64,000 nucleotides of DNA from Novakomyces olei (taxonomy: Eukaryota > Ascomycota > Novakomycetes > Novakomycetales > Novakomycetaceae), in the NCBI GenBank assembly GCA_016906335.1, contig JADEYG010000007.1:2124001-2188000 (forward strand), written 5' to 3'. Under the pieces are notes generated by a model. The model was given only the letters and a program-made list of their open reading frames with translations. It searched no databases and was not told where the DNA came from. Shown here piece by piece: positions 35,569 through 47,449 of this stretch. Each line of letters begins with the position of its first letter. Positions within the stretch are counted from its first letter, which is position 1. Made by a program: the position numbers and the translations under genes.

Positions 35569-35682
35569 CTCCGACAAGCAGCCACTGTGCATTGCTTCCA
35601 GTACGAAAAACTACGAATATTAAACAAGTCACATAAGCCACTACCATTAAGTCACACAAGTGTAAAGAACGTTCAGATTTAG

Positions 35683-35817
35683 CAGTCGATTCTGTTTGCA
35701 AAATTTAAACAAGCAAAAACGTCTTGTACAATTGTGCTCCGAACCGCGCTTTTAGTGCGACATTTAACCCGCCCACGTTTTAACTGTTTCCATACGTCCC
35801 CTTTCGTATCAGCAGCG
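35683..35817 (+). other. In-frame AUG-less extension upstream of IPP1
   Basis: Forty-five sense codons follow the in-frame TAG at 35680-35682 and run into the IPP1 AUG without a stop. The encoded stretch has no Asp or Glu, several Arg and Lys, and ends [16 protein letters not shown], which looks like a mitochondrial presequence with its cleavage region. Candidate near-cognate starts are CTG 35692, ACG 35719, ATT 35731 and GTG 35734. Confidence 0.45.
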
Positions 35818-37059
35818 ATGTCTTCTTCTTCTCTTTTGCCGTTGTCCGAGTACAAAACCCGTGTGATTGGCGCCGCCAACACTCTGGACTACCGCATTTA
35901 CTTGGAGAAAGAAGGCAAGCCAATTTCTTTCATCCATGATCTGCCGTTGTACGCAAATGCGGAAAAGACCATTTTGAATATGGTCGTGGAAATTCCACGC
36001 TGGTCTCAGGCTAAACAGGAGCTGAGCAAAGAAGAACCGCTGAACCCGATCAAGCAGGATACAAAGAAGGGCAAATTGCGATTTGGTACGTCTCTGATCG
36101 ATCGACTTTGCAATTAACAATAGTGCGAAACTGCTTCCCTCATCACGGATATATTTGGAACTATGGAGCGTATGTACCGGTTCACAATTTATTATTTTGT
36201 TTACCCCTTATATCTCATTAAGCTTGGTGGCGGCCGACTGTTGATAGTTGATCAGCGGATTCGCTCTACACTAGAAAGATTCCAGTACCTTTATTTTGAA
36301 CTTGTCTCCTCGGTCACTACTTTCCGTAGGGGAACCAAAATCCGATCGCGACTTTGTTTGAATCTTTTGTCCATTATTCCTTATTGTCCTGATTATGCTC
36401 TTATTTACAATTCTCTATTTCGAGCATGTTACTCACCCGCAGTCTGCCTCAAACCTTTGAGGACCCACACACAGTGCACCCTGAGACCAAAGCCAAGGGC
36501 GACAATGATCCCTTGGATGTGTGCGAGATCGGCGAGGAACGTGGCTACCCAGGCCAGATCAAGCAGGTCAAGGTCCTTGGCACAATGGCCCTATTGGACG
36601 AGGGCGAGACGGACTGGAAGATTATTGCTATTGATGTCCGTGATCCATTGGCTCCCAAGCTCAACAACATCGAGGATGTTGAGCGCCATATGCCGGGCTT
36701 GTTACGTGCCTCTAACGAGTGGTTCCGTGTATGTTTTAATGCTTTAATTATCCTTCGTATTAACAATCAAGATTTATAAAATTCCGGATGGCAAGCCAGA
36801 AAACACTTTTGCCTTCTCTGGGGAGTGCAAGAATAAGGCGTATGCCTTGGAGGTCGTGCACGAGTGCGCAGAGGCCTGGGAGCGTCTGGTGACCGGCAAG
36901 TCTGATGCTGGAGCAACCTCGATTGTCAACACGACTATGCCCAATACTCCAGGCTATACGACAGATACTTCCTTCGTGCCTCCTGCCCACGAGTTGCCGG
37001 ATGCGCCTGTGGACCCCAGCATCCACAAATGGTTTTACATTTCTGGCTCGCCTGCGTAA
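35818..37059 (+). CDS. IPP1: Inorganic pyrophosphatase
   Basis: Family I soluble pyrophosphatase hydrolysing PPi to phosphate with Mg2+. Exons 35818-36085, 36124-36169 (46 nt), 36443-36728 and 36772-37059 give 295 residues, near the 287 of yeast Ipp1. The signature [11 protein letters not shown] holds the metal-binding Asp residues, and [18 protein letters not shown], encoded across a tiny exon, matches yeast Ipp1. The C-terminus WFYISG is the fungal form. AUG 35818 gives the cytosolic enzyme. The frame stays open for 45 codons upstream with a presequence-like composition, so a second mitochondrial form from a non-AUG start is possible. Confidence 0.95.
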
Positions 37060-37482
37060 GCAACACTCTATACTCTAGACAAATGACGGACGATACGAGG
37101 CTTTGCTATTGATTTATTGATCAGTTGAGTAGTCGTTTGTGTGTTCAAAATAATTTATTTCAGGGTCTAGTATTACTTTTTCTCCCTAACTGTAGTTTAC
37201 GAGATTATTCATCTGCCTTTACGCTCCGCCTTTACGCTCTGTCGCATTATTCAAATAAATATACATAAATGGCCGCATTAGAAAAAGTATTCTGATAGTG
37301 CAGTATATTTTTGTATACATTTTATTACATACATTTATTTAAGTTTGCTTATAACCTATACTTGTGTCCACCGTGCACAAATATGATTATTGCAAATAAT
37401 ATGGTCGGTATTGATAAATCTGCTAAACAATTTATTCGATTTTTACATCAAACATCAAAAACATTTTGACCAGAGCGAAATA
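37060..37482. other. Intergenic, IPP1 3' flank and uL29m promoter
   Basis: These 423 bp between two plus-strand genes are AT-rich with a duplicated ACGCTC-CGCCTTT motif near 37220 and no recognised gene. Confidence 0.5.
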
Positions 37483-38340
37483 ATGCCACGGCCATTATGT
37501 ACGGCATTGGCCCGTCTGAGTATCGGAAGCGGGCGAGAATTTTGCAATGCCGAGTACGCTGTACTGAACAGGTCGCGCGCCGATCAGCGACGGAGTCAAA
37601 GCGTGGCTCACAGTGTGGCAGAACAGCCGAAAGACGACCGGCGGGGCCGTTTGACCAATCCTCATTTTTTGCCTAGACCTCTTTCGCCCATTAAATACGC
37701 TGCTGCCGTCCGTGCTACAGTACCCAATGACCATCCACTGTATGGGCTATTTTATACGCGCGAGACGTCCCTCCCAGACCCGCAAGAATATGCGCGCCAC
37801 GGTATACTAAACGTCTTTTTGATCATTGCTAATGTAAGGCCGTGGATGGACGGTTAATGAGCTTCGGAAAAAGTCGTTTGATGACTTGCATACTTTGTGG
37901 TGGCTCTGTATCAAAGAAATTAATATTCACAATACTTTTTACCGTGAGCTGAACCGTGTTGGCGGATCGACCTTGGGCTTTAGGTCACGATTGAAGACGG
38001 TAAGTCTGTACCGCAAAATATTCACGTCTCGTACAATGTTTGAATTAATTTAAATACACAATTTCCTTTACCTTTATTGATCAACCGTCTAATTTTCCAG
38101 GCAAAGGGAAACATGCGAAAGATCAAGTTCACTCTTTGGGAGCGCTACCGAGCTTGGCAGGCTGCAGTGGATCTTGCAAAGGCAGAAGGGACTCCATTAC
38201 CGACTGAGCAATCTTTTATTGAGCCTGAAACTACACCCGAGGCAAATGCGACAGAAGCTACTGAGCCTTTGAATACCTCTGCACCTGGCCCGGAAGCACC
38301 CGTAGCGGAGCATTCCCCGGAAGCTTCTTCTACCCGTTAA
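37483..38340 (+). CDS. MRPL4: Mitochondrial large ribosomal subunit protein uL29m (MRPL4/MRPL47)
   Basis: Exons 37483-37801, 37839-37999 and 38101-38340 give 239 residues. The N-terminus is basic with little acid (ARLSIGSGREF), consistent with import. The MRP-L47 domain begins at RHGRGWTVNELRKKSFDDLH and continues TLWWLCIKEIN; GNMRKIKFTLWERYRAW closes the conserved part. The last 60 residues are an acidic Glu/Pro/Thr/Ala-rich tail unusual for a ribosomal protein. The first intron is 37 nt. It lies between IPP1 and, on the other strand, mitoribosomal mS35. Confidence 0.92.
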
Positions 38341-38970
38341 ATTCCAGCACTCGGCATTAATGATACTATTCTATTAACAAAAATTGTGATATCTTTTCTA
38401 TACGCTACTTTATAAATCCAGCCTCTTCTGTTATCCCACCGCTACTTTGTTATGAGCATGATTGGTGTTTACTAGCAGCGTTAGCGGCGCGTCTCATTTT
38501 CGAATAACTCCAAGCCGGCTTTGCAGGTTACGATTTTAAAGTGTAATTATACAAACTTTTAAACAGTTTGTATGCGCCATTGCTTTTTCTGCGTCCTGTA
38601 CCATGGAAACACTTACAGATTTTGTTTATATATAAATACTCAAGATTCAAATGTATTTAACATTAAATACATTATAATGTGTTTATCATGCGTTTTCAGA
38701 AACGACAGCAGTTTTGTTATAGCCTGGCGCATCCTCTGGACGTCTCCATTCATCTGGAAATTTAATGTTACGCCGTCTCCGTGACTTCACATGCCGCTGA
38801 TCGAGGGGTAGATCCTTTAAATCTGCGTTCTCCGGTTTCTGACATTAGCTTTCTACGTCCCCTAGAAAAGCCAAAAAAAAATATAAAAAATACAAAAATA
38901 CAAAAATATAAAAATAAAAAAATAAAAAAATAAAAAAAATAAAAAAAATAAAAGAAATAAAAAAACAGAG
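38341..38970. other. Convergent 3' flanks of uL29m and mS35
   Basis: The 630 bp have no recognised gene. The right end (38870-38965) is a poly(A)-like tract of AAAAATAC and AAAAAAT units next to the mS35 stop codon. Confidence 0.6.
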
Positions 38971-39561
38971 CTAGAGCAATAACTGTACCTTTGCCTCCTG
39001 TATCAACCGTTTAAGGGCGCCAAAGATTTCCTCACGATTTACATTAGGATCGGCATGCCGTCCCAACGACATTTTAAATTCATCACTGGGTGCATGGTAC
39101 CGTGTCCCGGCGATAATACGGAATATACGCAGTTCCTCCTCATTAAGCCCAAGATCGCGTGTTTTGCACGTAAGCACTGCTTTGCTGTTGGCCTCGTGGT
39201 CTTCCTCGCCGAGGTGAATAGTGTACCGTAACTCTAAACAAGCATTCTCCGCCGGACTATATTTCTCAGCAAACTCGGCCAGTTGCGGTAGTTCCCAGGC
39301 CATTTTCCGGTACATTGAGCGCACAGTGCGATGCTCCTCTAACTGCTCCGCCATTACGGACGTCATGTTGCGCCAATCGTGTGTGGGCGGCCGCTGAGGC
39401 TCAGAAAGATCTACCGTTTGCTCAATGAATCCAGGCGTAACATCTCCAGCAGCCACTGCCGCTGCAGCAGCTGGTGGGGGCACAGTGGGGGTTCGGCCAT
39501 TACTGATCGACCGGACGCTGCTGCCGGCGCGGAGCACACGCACCAGGCCTCGATGGACCAT
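38971..39561 (-). CDS. RSM24: Mitochondrial small ribosomal subunit protein mS35 (Rsm24)
   Basis: Single-exon protein of 196 residues with the MRP-S35 domain. It starts MVHRGLVRVLRAGSSVRSIS, an Arg-rich presequence, followed by an Ala-rich linker. Conserved blocks are MTSVMAEQLEEHRTVRSMYRKM with ELPQLAEFAEKY, LRYTIHLGEEDHEANSK, and the C-terminal GTRYHAPSDEFKMSLGR and VNREEIFGALKRLI. ATG 39561 is preferred over further upstream in-frame codons because the presequence starts there. It is head-to-head with GUP1; telobox-like repeats lie between. Confidence 0.9.
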   Translation of the reverse strand: MVHRGLVRVLRAGSSVRSISNGRTPTVPPPAAAAAVAAGDVTPGFIEQTVDLSEPQRPPTHDWRNMTSVMAEQLEEHRTVRSMYRKMAWELPQLAEFAEKYSPAENACLELRYTIHLGEEDHEANSKAVLTCKTRDLGLNEEELRIFRIIAGTRYHAPSDEFKMSLGRHADPNVNREEIFGALKRLIQEAKVQLLL

Positions 39562-39661
39562 GGCAATAGCAGTCTGGATTGGCAACAATAATATTAAAAA
39601 ATTGTGTAGTCTACCGACAAGACTGGACTTGATTTTAAATGAAAATAACAAGCTTGTATAG

Positions 39662-39700
39662 TAGGGTTAATGAATGTATAATGAGATATAATAGGGTTTA
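39662..39700. promoter_or_regulatory. Telobox pair between mS35 and GUP1
   Basis: TAGGGTTAA at 39662 and TAGGGTTTA at 39692 lie 30 bp apart in the 286-bp divergent gap. Both fit one telomere-like repeat. Confidence 0.45.
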
Positions 39701-39847
39701 GAAAGAACAAACTAAAACAATAATAATAATTATTAAAACACGTCAAATATTCATCAACGCCTAATATTAACCCCAAACATAAAGTACCAAAATATACAGT
39801 TTCGTGTTGCCTTTCCATTTCACTTGTCTGTCTGCAATGGCCTCGCA

Positions 39848-42067
39848 ATGAACGTTCTGAGCGATATTTTCAGCCTCGACACGCTCGACGGCGTCAATCG
39901 CCACTCTGTGCAATCAGACGCGGTGGCAGTTCCCCTGCACCGTCGAATTGAGCGCGCAGTATGGACCGTGTCGCTCGTGACTATTGTGCCCGCAATGGTC
40001 TATTGCGCTATTACAACTTGTTCTGGTAGCTCAGCATCTCACAGTGTATGCGTCTAACACGGCAGAGTCGAATCCTAATTACTCTAAATTTTCAAAATTG
40101 CTGGAACCCGGCTGGATCCCTGGCCGAATGGTGGTAGGCTGGCTCCTGTCGCTCGCTTTGCTAATTTTTCTAGGACAACAGTGACGTACAGTACTCTAAT
40201 GTTCGGGACAATGTGGCCTACCTGCTCGCCGTTGCTGCCATACATTTGCTCGGTCGCCGGGTTTACGAGCACTTTTGCCGGCCACGTGACTCGCTGTTGC
40301 GAAGACGGCGAGCGTATGATTTAGTGGCAAACACTGTGCTCATCGTCGGGCTGCACGGGGCAAGCAGTATTAAACTCGTCCTTATTTTGCTGGCAAATTA
40401 TGCGATCGCCAGATACCTCCACGGCCGTTCAATGCTCGTGCTTACGTGGACGTTTAACATTGGCCTGCTGTTTCTAAACGAGGCGTACAGCGGGTACAGG
40501 TTTTCTGCTTTGTCGCCCGCTCTGAGTGTCTTGGTAAGACTTTGAGCGTTTTAATGCAGAATCAAAACATTAATCGTTTTTTTTTGATTATGCCGTCTAA
40601 CATCCAGGATCATTGCACAGGCCTGTTACCGCGATGGCAAGTCAATTTCAATTTTACAATGCTACGGATCATTTCGTTCAACGTGGACTACTACTTTGCA
40701 CGCGTTGCGCCTCCAGCAGCACAGTTTCCTTTGGTACTATATTATTGGGCTACTTTAATTTTCCCTTTTGAATTTTCATTTCTTTCCAATGTTAATGTAT
40801 AGCCACAATCAAAATCGTGGAAACGCAAGTCTGCAGACCAGCAAAATACAGAGGAGCAGGCCACTGAAGCATCCGAGCCTGTGCTTTCAGTACTGCAGAG
40901 ACAAGAACTGAGTCACAGTGTGCAAGAGTATGAGGATTTCGCAAACATGTACGCCTACGTGTTTTATTGCCCACTGTACCTGGCCGGCCCTATTATAACG
41001 TTCAACAGCTGGCTCTCACAATACTATGAGCCGGTTTATATAGCACCAGGCCAGATTGTACGGTACGCCTTGAGGTTCGTGATATGCTACTTGACCATGG
41101 AGGTGATGCTGCACTATATATACGTCGTTGCCATTTCCAAGACTCAGGCTTGGGAGAGCGATACTCCGTTTCAAATCTGCATGATTGGGTTTTTCAACCT
41201 GCACATCATTTGGCTCAAAGTATGTGTCACGTATAACTAATGTTGATAATAAATCATTTATTCAATACTAACATTTTAGCTATTAATTCCGTGGCGGTAC
41301 TTTCGTTTATGGGCTATGCTCGATGGCGTTGAGACACCAGAGAATATGATTCGATGCATGAGCAACAACTACTCGGCTCTCAGCTTCTGGCGTGCTTGGC
41401 ATCGCAGCTTTAATCGATGGATCATCCGATACGTATACGTTCCACTAGGGGGGTCTTCACGGCCTTTACTCAACATGCTGATCGTATTCACGTTTGTAGC
41501 TATATGGCATGATATCCATTTGCGTCTGCTCATATGGGGCTGGCTCATCACGCTATTTGTTATACCAGAAATTGCTGCAAAGGCAGTGTTTCCGGAAAAA
41601 AAGGTTTGTACCTCTACGAAATTTTATTTTCATTTTGGTTTTGGTTTTGGTTTTATTTCTATTTATTTTGTATCTAATTTATAATTTTTGCGTTTTGTTG
41701 CAAAAGCATTCACAATCATCTGTTCAATCATAATGATTATCTATTTTTTCCCGTTCATTTTCTAACATTATCAGTATGGTGGCAGCCTTTGGTACCGCTA
41801 TTTTAGTGCTTCAGGTTCAGTATTAGTCATCCTTATGATGATGGCGGCAAATCTCGTGGGGTTTGTAGTTGGGCTCGACGGATTTAAGGATATGTGCACG
41901 GCGCTTTTCAGTTCCTACAAAGGTAAAAGTCTCAAATACTGCTTTCTGCTAACGCTTCAGGCTGGTCTGCACTGTTGATGATTTATTTCACCTTGATGCA
42001 GGGTGTGCTGATAATGTACCATGTGCGAGAGCAAGAACAGCTCAGGGGCATTAACCTACGCTGCTAA
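39848..42067 (+). CDS. GUP1: Membrane-bound O-acyltransferase Gup1
   Basis: MBOAT enzyme of the ER that remodels GPI-anchor lipids and affects glycerol uptake in yeast. Eight exons: 39848-39997, 40035-40133, 40174-40533, 40608-40733, 40803-41219, 41280-41603, 41775-41922 and 41961-42067; total 576 residues (yeast Gup1 is 560). Exon 2 encodes [17 protein letters not shown], exon 3 starts [13 protein letters not shown] and exon 5 has [12 protein letters not shown], all Gup1 landmarks. The MBOAT catalytic His is in [31 protein letters not shown] precedes it. The first intron is the weak point: a 37-nt intron with a GTCTAT donor restores the frame; a 19-nt alternative is too short to splice. Confidence 0.9.
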
Positions 42068-42316
42068 AAGTGCTGTCAGCGAGATATAAGAGTACCCATC
42101 GCCTCTGCTCCAGATTGTAATGGCACTGCTGTCCGTTTGGATACCTTGTCGATTACTTTTTTTGCATCCATTTTCTGCAAATCCTTTAATTTCTATTTAT
42201 TATTAAAAAACTTTTATAATAATTGCATCAATCCTCTATAGAATGGAAAATAATACATATTAATCTGCACATCACGTTCGATTCATCCTCCAGGGTATAC
42301 AGTGCAAAGCACAGTG

Positions 42317-43777
42317 TCATAATAAAATATCGAAAAACCCATTTGACTCGCCAACGTCGTCGCGTCCAAAGACCTGTTCCTCACTGGCCGCAATTAACCC
42401 CACACCCACCTCACGCGCTTGCTCTAAAACCTCTAAAAAAGCTTCAGGTGCAATTCCTTTTACATATTTGTTTGCAATTTCCAATCGTTGTAGCCGAGAA
42501 AAGCAGATGCGTCCCTGTACATCGACGCCGACGGCAAATACATTTTCTGCTACAGCTAATTCATCGGCACTTGGGTCCACGATACAATGAGACCCGCACC
42601 GGGCAATCAGGATAATTACTGGGGCATATTTTTCAATAGCCGACAAAGGCACGGCATTAGCCCAGTCATCATCAATCTCAAAGTCCTCAGCGTCAGCTGT
42701 TCGCGTACCCTGACCTGAAGCCAGATTATGTGCTTCAGACTGGACCGAGGCCAGAGTAGAGTGCGGCACTCGTGCACACCGTAAAGCCAGACGCAGAGCC
42801 AAAGCCAAAGCTGGTAAAGGCGACTCGCCCTGTCCACATCGTAAGAGCACCGCGTCCACATAGATGCGCCAGCATTTGCTCGCTGATAAACGCAATTCGG
42901 CACGCGGTATTTGGTCCACCAGGGTTTGCAGTGTGTTTTCTATATCTGCCAAAGCAGGATCGTCGTCACGCGAAAAGCCGCTGTCTGAAGGAGATCTGCA
43001 ATTAGCACGTCTCTTTATGAAATGAGATTAACGAAAGACAACAGGGCGAGTCGGCAGCAAGAAAAAAAAGAAAGAAGAAATAACAAATAGGAAAGCCAGT
43101 TTAAGGGAAATGAATATTAAAAGTTTGTATATCCACTCGAGCATTGCCATTTGAGAATAGAACGGCAAACAATACATTAAAAATTAAATTGAGTAAAATA
43201 TAATCAAATTAAATAACATTAAATCAAACAAAATCAAATAAAATCAAATAAAATCAAATAAAAAAAAAATAAAAAAAAAATAAAAAAAATAAAAAAAAAA
43301 AAAAAAATAAAATAAAATAAAATAAAATAAAATAAAATAAAATAAAATAAAATAAAATAAAATAAAATAAAATAAAATAAAATAAAATAAAATAAAATTA
43401 AATTAAATCAAATCAAATTAAATAAAATAAAATTAAATAAAATAAAATTAAATTGAAAAGTATAAAAGATCAACAAATAGACAAGCAGGCAAAGCCAAAA
43501 TCAAAGTGGTCAAGCACGCATACACGTCAAACGTCACACGGTACGCGCCTGGCGTATCGTCAGTGTACGGGACTATCTGAGCGGTTACGCCGACAACACA
43601 CTCTACAGCGTCCCCCCAAGCAAGGCGAACCGAGCCATTGGCTGACTCTACGATATTGCGCTGAGCACTTAGCGCGCGTAAAGCAGCCAATGGCCGTCCG
43701 TCTGGCCTTAAAGGTGTTTCACGTGCAGCGAGAGCATTGTGCACATAATCTGCCTGCGCTGCAGACAGCGCTGCCAT
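42317..43777 (-). CDS. RRP42: Exosome core subunit Rrp42 (EXOSC7)
   Basis: RNase PH-like ring subunit of the RNA exosome for nuclear and cytoplasmic RNA decay. Exons 43524-43777 and 42317-42995 give 310 residues. Exon 1 has RPDGRPLAALRALSAQRNIV and LAWGDAVECVVGVTAQI, exon 2 CWRIYVDAVLLRCGQGESP and the PH-fold end HCIVDPSADELAVAEN. Like other eukaryotic ring subunits it is expected to be catalytically inactive. The 528-nt intron is packed with A-rich repeats. It is divergent from LIS1 across 272 bp containing an ATGGACATAAT repeat. Confidence 0.92.
43198..43456. repeat. A-rich / (AAAAT)n array in RRP42 intron
   Basis: Units AAATC, poly(A) interrupted by T, then about 18 AAAAT pentamers and AATTA variants. 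It takes up half of the 528-nt intron. Confidence 0.92.
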
Positions 43778-43857
43778 CGAGACGACTAAAGTTGCCGAGT
43801 TGAATTTATTTTAAACATAATATTAGTCGTGAATATTATGGAATTAATATCGACAAA

Positions 43858-43936
43858 ACATGGACATAATATGGACACAATATGGACAAAACATGGACAT
43901 AATATGAACATAATATGGACATAATATAAACATTAT
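43858..43936. repeat. 11-12 bp repeat in RRP42/LIS1 divergent promoter
   Basis: Six or seven copies of ACATGGACATAAT / ATATGGACAAA-like units lie between the two start codons. The regular spacing is close to one helical turn per unit. Confidence 0.85.
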
Positions 43937-44049
43937 TTACGATACGTATACGCCAATTTGATAAACCACACGTTACGCGGCAAAGAGCTGCCATTGCGAG
44001 AATGAATACGCGAGCGACGGTGATGTTTCGAGCTTAGCGCACAAAGCAA

Positions 44050-45438
44050 ATGGCAAACATCTTATCGGACAAGCAAACACGCGATCTGTATGTGGCCATT
44101 GTTGTATGAGACTGACGCATTTAGGCGGTGCGCGTTACTCGCCTATTTTGAGGCCAATGGCTTGCAAAACGCGCTGAACGGGTTACAGCAGGATTTACGT
44201 GAAGCAAATGCCCACATTTCTGGGATGGAAATTGCCGCCGCCAGTGGACTGCTCGAGAAAAAATGGTCCGGTATTGTTCGCCTACAAAAAAGGGTACGGC
44301 TTATGGATCAAGATCAAGATCAAGATCAAGATCAAGATCAAGATCAAGATCGAGTGCTGCAGTATTTGCGTTTACGTCTTTTCTCCATCCACAATTTTTA
44401 CTGACGATTGCCCCACGCTAGATTTTCGAGCTGGAAGCACAATTGGCCTCTGCACAAGCACAGGTGGCTGCTGCCCCCACTGCGACAGCGAACCCTGCTG
44501 AATGGCTGCCTTCAGGCGAGACAAGGCGGTTAGTAGGGCATAAACTATCAGTCGCAGCAGTCGCCTTCCACCCCAAACTCTGTGTACTGGCGAGCGGATC
44601 AGAGGACACGACTGTACGCGTATGGGACTTGGATACAGGAAACCCTGACTACACGCTAAAGGGCCATTTGCGTGGAGTCACGTGCGTGGACTACTCGCCC
44701 AGTGGGACCCTACTCGCCAGCTGTTCAGCGGATATGACGGTAAAGTTATGGGACCCACAGCGGGGCTATGCAAACACCCGCACCCTCTACGGCCACCGGC
44801 ACTCTGTGAGTCATGTAAGGTTCAGCCCGACACGGGAAACCATAGTGTACAGCTGTTCAAGGGACGAAAGTATACGTGTATGGGACACGCAAAGGGGCGT
44901 ATGCTTACGCGTCATTTCTGGCGCTCATTCAGGCTGTGTAAAAGTCATTGAGCCGAGTGCGGATGGCCGAGTGCTTGTCTCTGGCGGCACTGACGGTCTC
45001 GTTAAAGTATGGAGCTGTATAGACTTTTCCGAGATGGGTACGCTACAGGGCCATACAAATGTAGTAGAGTGCATAGCTTTTGCCCCAGGCTCAAGGACTA
45101 TTGTCGCCACCGGGTCCAGGGACAAGACAATCCGGCTCTGGGATTTGGCTCAGGGCCAGGCTCGGCAGGTGCTTGCCGGCCATGATAACTGGGTGCGTGG
45201 GCTCGCCTTCCACGCTTACAACTCCAAGCGCTTGTTTAGCTGTGGCGACGATAAAACTGTACGCGTATGGGACCTTGAGGACGAGGGAGGCCGCTGCTGC
45301 AAGACGCTGACGCATGTACATTGCCAATTTGTTAATACTCTGCGTTGGAATACGGCAGCTGCACCGGACTCGGAGACGAGTGTTGGGCGGTATTTTTTAG
45401 CGTCTGCCAGTGTTGACCGCACTATTTGTATTTATTAA
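44050..45438 (+). CDS. PAC1: LIS1 / PAC1 dynein regulator
   Basis: WD40 protein that binds dynein and NudE for nuclear migration. Exons 44050-44087, 44125-44293 and 44422-45438 give 407 residues (human LIS1 is 410). Residues 1-40 form the LisH dimerisation motif (LRCALLAYFEANGLQNALNG), then AASGLLEKKWSGIVRLQKR leads to the coiled coil. Seven WD repeats follow; CSADMTVKLWD, SGSEDTTVRVWD-like and GSRDKTIRLWD are clear. The intron 2 contains a GATCAA hexanucleotide array. LIS1 is common in filamentous fungi and animals, present as Pac1 in yeast but more divergent there. Confidence 0.95.
44305..44351. repeat. (ATCAAG)n hexanucleotide array in LIS1 intron 2
   Basis: Between seven and eight perfect ATCAAG units. 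The array length is a multiple of three and could be translated if retained (Asp-Gln repeats), but the conserved sequence requires splicing. Confidence 0.93.
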
Positions 45439-45535
45439 TCCGCTACTTGCCAGGTGTACTGTACATACGGGGTTTAGATTGTCTGTGAAATTGCATTAAT
45501 ATATACAGGTACATGACAAAGCCATGCCCATTAAA

Positions 45536-47170
45536 TCATGTGTCTGCCTCCACGTGCCGCGCCTGCTTGTACTGCCGCCAGGCTAAACCGTAGCGTATAA
45601 TCAGCAGCTGTAGCACTGCAGCCATAGCCACCAGGACGGCGTATATTGTGACGGTCCAGCCAACATTGATGGCGTTTATTATGGGCAGTGTGGCGGCTGA
45701 TCCAGCGGCACCGAGTAGGCATCGCGAAAGATTATTAGCAGCAGTAGCAGCGGCAGCAGAAGAACGATTCAAATCTACCAGCAGGAGGTTGAGAATGCTG
45801 ATATTAGCAGTGATAACAAAACCACAGAAAAACAAAAGTACACATATAACAGCAATGTGTGCCGTTATCTCCATCATCCACCCAAAAAGCAGCAAAAAAC
45901 AAAAACTGGCTACCGTGTAAGGCATACTTATTTGCAGACGAGCCATCTCTATAGGCAACTTGGATATATCCTCCAGCATATTAGGCACAATAACAACCCC
46001 ATGACGTTTGGCGACACGCGCAAAATTCCAATCTAGTAAAGGCCCGGAGCACCATCGAGAGGCAATCGATCCGACTCCGATGGGGATAAAGCACAGGCCA
46101 ACGTCGAGCGTATTATAGTGGTACCGGCGCTCTAACAGTGTTGGAAGACACGTCATTACTCCGTAAAAGCCAGCCGACAAGAGCCCTCCGTAGAGCAATA
46201 GGCAAAAACATTCAGGTTCAACGAGTATTCTAAACGAGCTTAGAATATCGAGCCGGTGACGGTTAGCGCCGCTAATTTCCGTCGTTGATTGAACAGCTTT
46301 TTCTCTCATATTGTTTCTATGAATAATCGTACTCGCGCTCTGCAAATACCAGTGCGGGGGCATTACAGATCCGTCTGCCACCACGTTTCGGCACGTTTCC
46401 GGTAGGGTTACAAGCATAATTGCAAACATTACACATCCAAAAATTAAAAGAAAATAAAACACAGCTCGCCAGCCAAGAAATCGATCAAGTAAGCCACCGA
46501 TAATGGGCCCAAGGGCGGGTCCGAGAGTGATCCCCGTGGAGGCAAGAACCATGAAACGGCCACGTTCTGCGCGTGTGACTAGATCAGCCACAATTGCACT
46601 GCTAAGGGCAATTGTTCCACTGCTTCCAAAGCTCTGTAAGCAGCGGAGCGTAATAAGAGCTGCATAATTTGTCTGTAAAGCCAGGCCGATGTTTGCACAT
46701 ATAAAGGGGATAAAGCAAAACATATACGCTAATCGGCGGCCATAATGATCGGAGAAAGCAGCGGTAATTGAGGGCGCAAGACCTTGAACTACCTGAACGG
46801 TAAGAACGATAGAACACTTGTAACAAGAACTAATCAAAAACAATATATAAAATAAAATAAATAAAAATAAATAATATAAAATAAAATAAAATAAAATAAA
46901 ATATAGCAACGTTCTCAAGACCATTGTCAGAGAACCGTCAATTCATACCATAAAAGAGGTGACGGACAAATTGATCAGCGACGGAGACACATGCAAGTCG
47001 CGCGACAGTGTGCCGATACTGGGAAAGTATACGGTCGAAGCTAAAGGGGACACGAGGGCGAGAAATGACGAGAGGAGAATCGTATAGCGTTTAAGACCGG
47101 GAGAGAAAACAGAGTAAGCATTTGCCACAGGCTCTTCGGCGGCAGTGGTCCGTGATTTGCTAGTAGACAT
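45536..47170 (-). CDS. MFS drug:H+ antiporter, DHA1 family
   Basis: A 12-helix plasma-membrane antiporter of 492 residues (exons 46949-47170 and 45536-46792, joined at SFM-VVQGLAPSIT). Motif A is DHYGRRLAYMF and motif C in helix 5 is TLGPALGPIIGGLL, the antiporter signature. The nearest known types are yeast Aqr1/Qdr and Dtr1 (SVYFPSI-like TVYFPSIGTLSRDL in helix 1). Substrates of such pumps are weak acids, azoles or polyamines; none can be assigned here. The cytosolic central loop spans about 80 residues. The C-terminus is short. ATG 47170 is the AUG preceding the hydrophilic N-terminus. Confidence 0.9.
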
Positions 47171-47449
47171 GTACGAGAGCCATACGAGGCGACTTTTAAA
47201 CGCGCCCGCCGAGTCGGATTGGCTTTGCTGACGAAGAGTAAGCAAAAACGTATATCTATCGCGATCAATATGATTGATTATTAATTTGCTACAAACCGTC
47301 TATAGTACGGAATATGGGGAGAGTCGCTGCGTAAATGACACAGATAAGGATAAATTAAATGTAATTTACGCGTGTGTACATTATATAAACATATAAATAT
47401 AAATATAAATAAACATCTAGTTATATGACCGTACAGACGACAAATCCCA

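Noticed and set aside
39824-40184. GUP1 as a pseudogene because of the early frame change
   Set aside because: All later exons are intact and a short intron explains the shift; a disabled gene is less likely.
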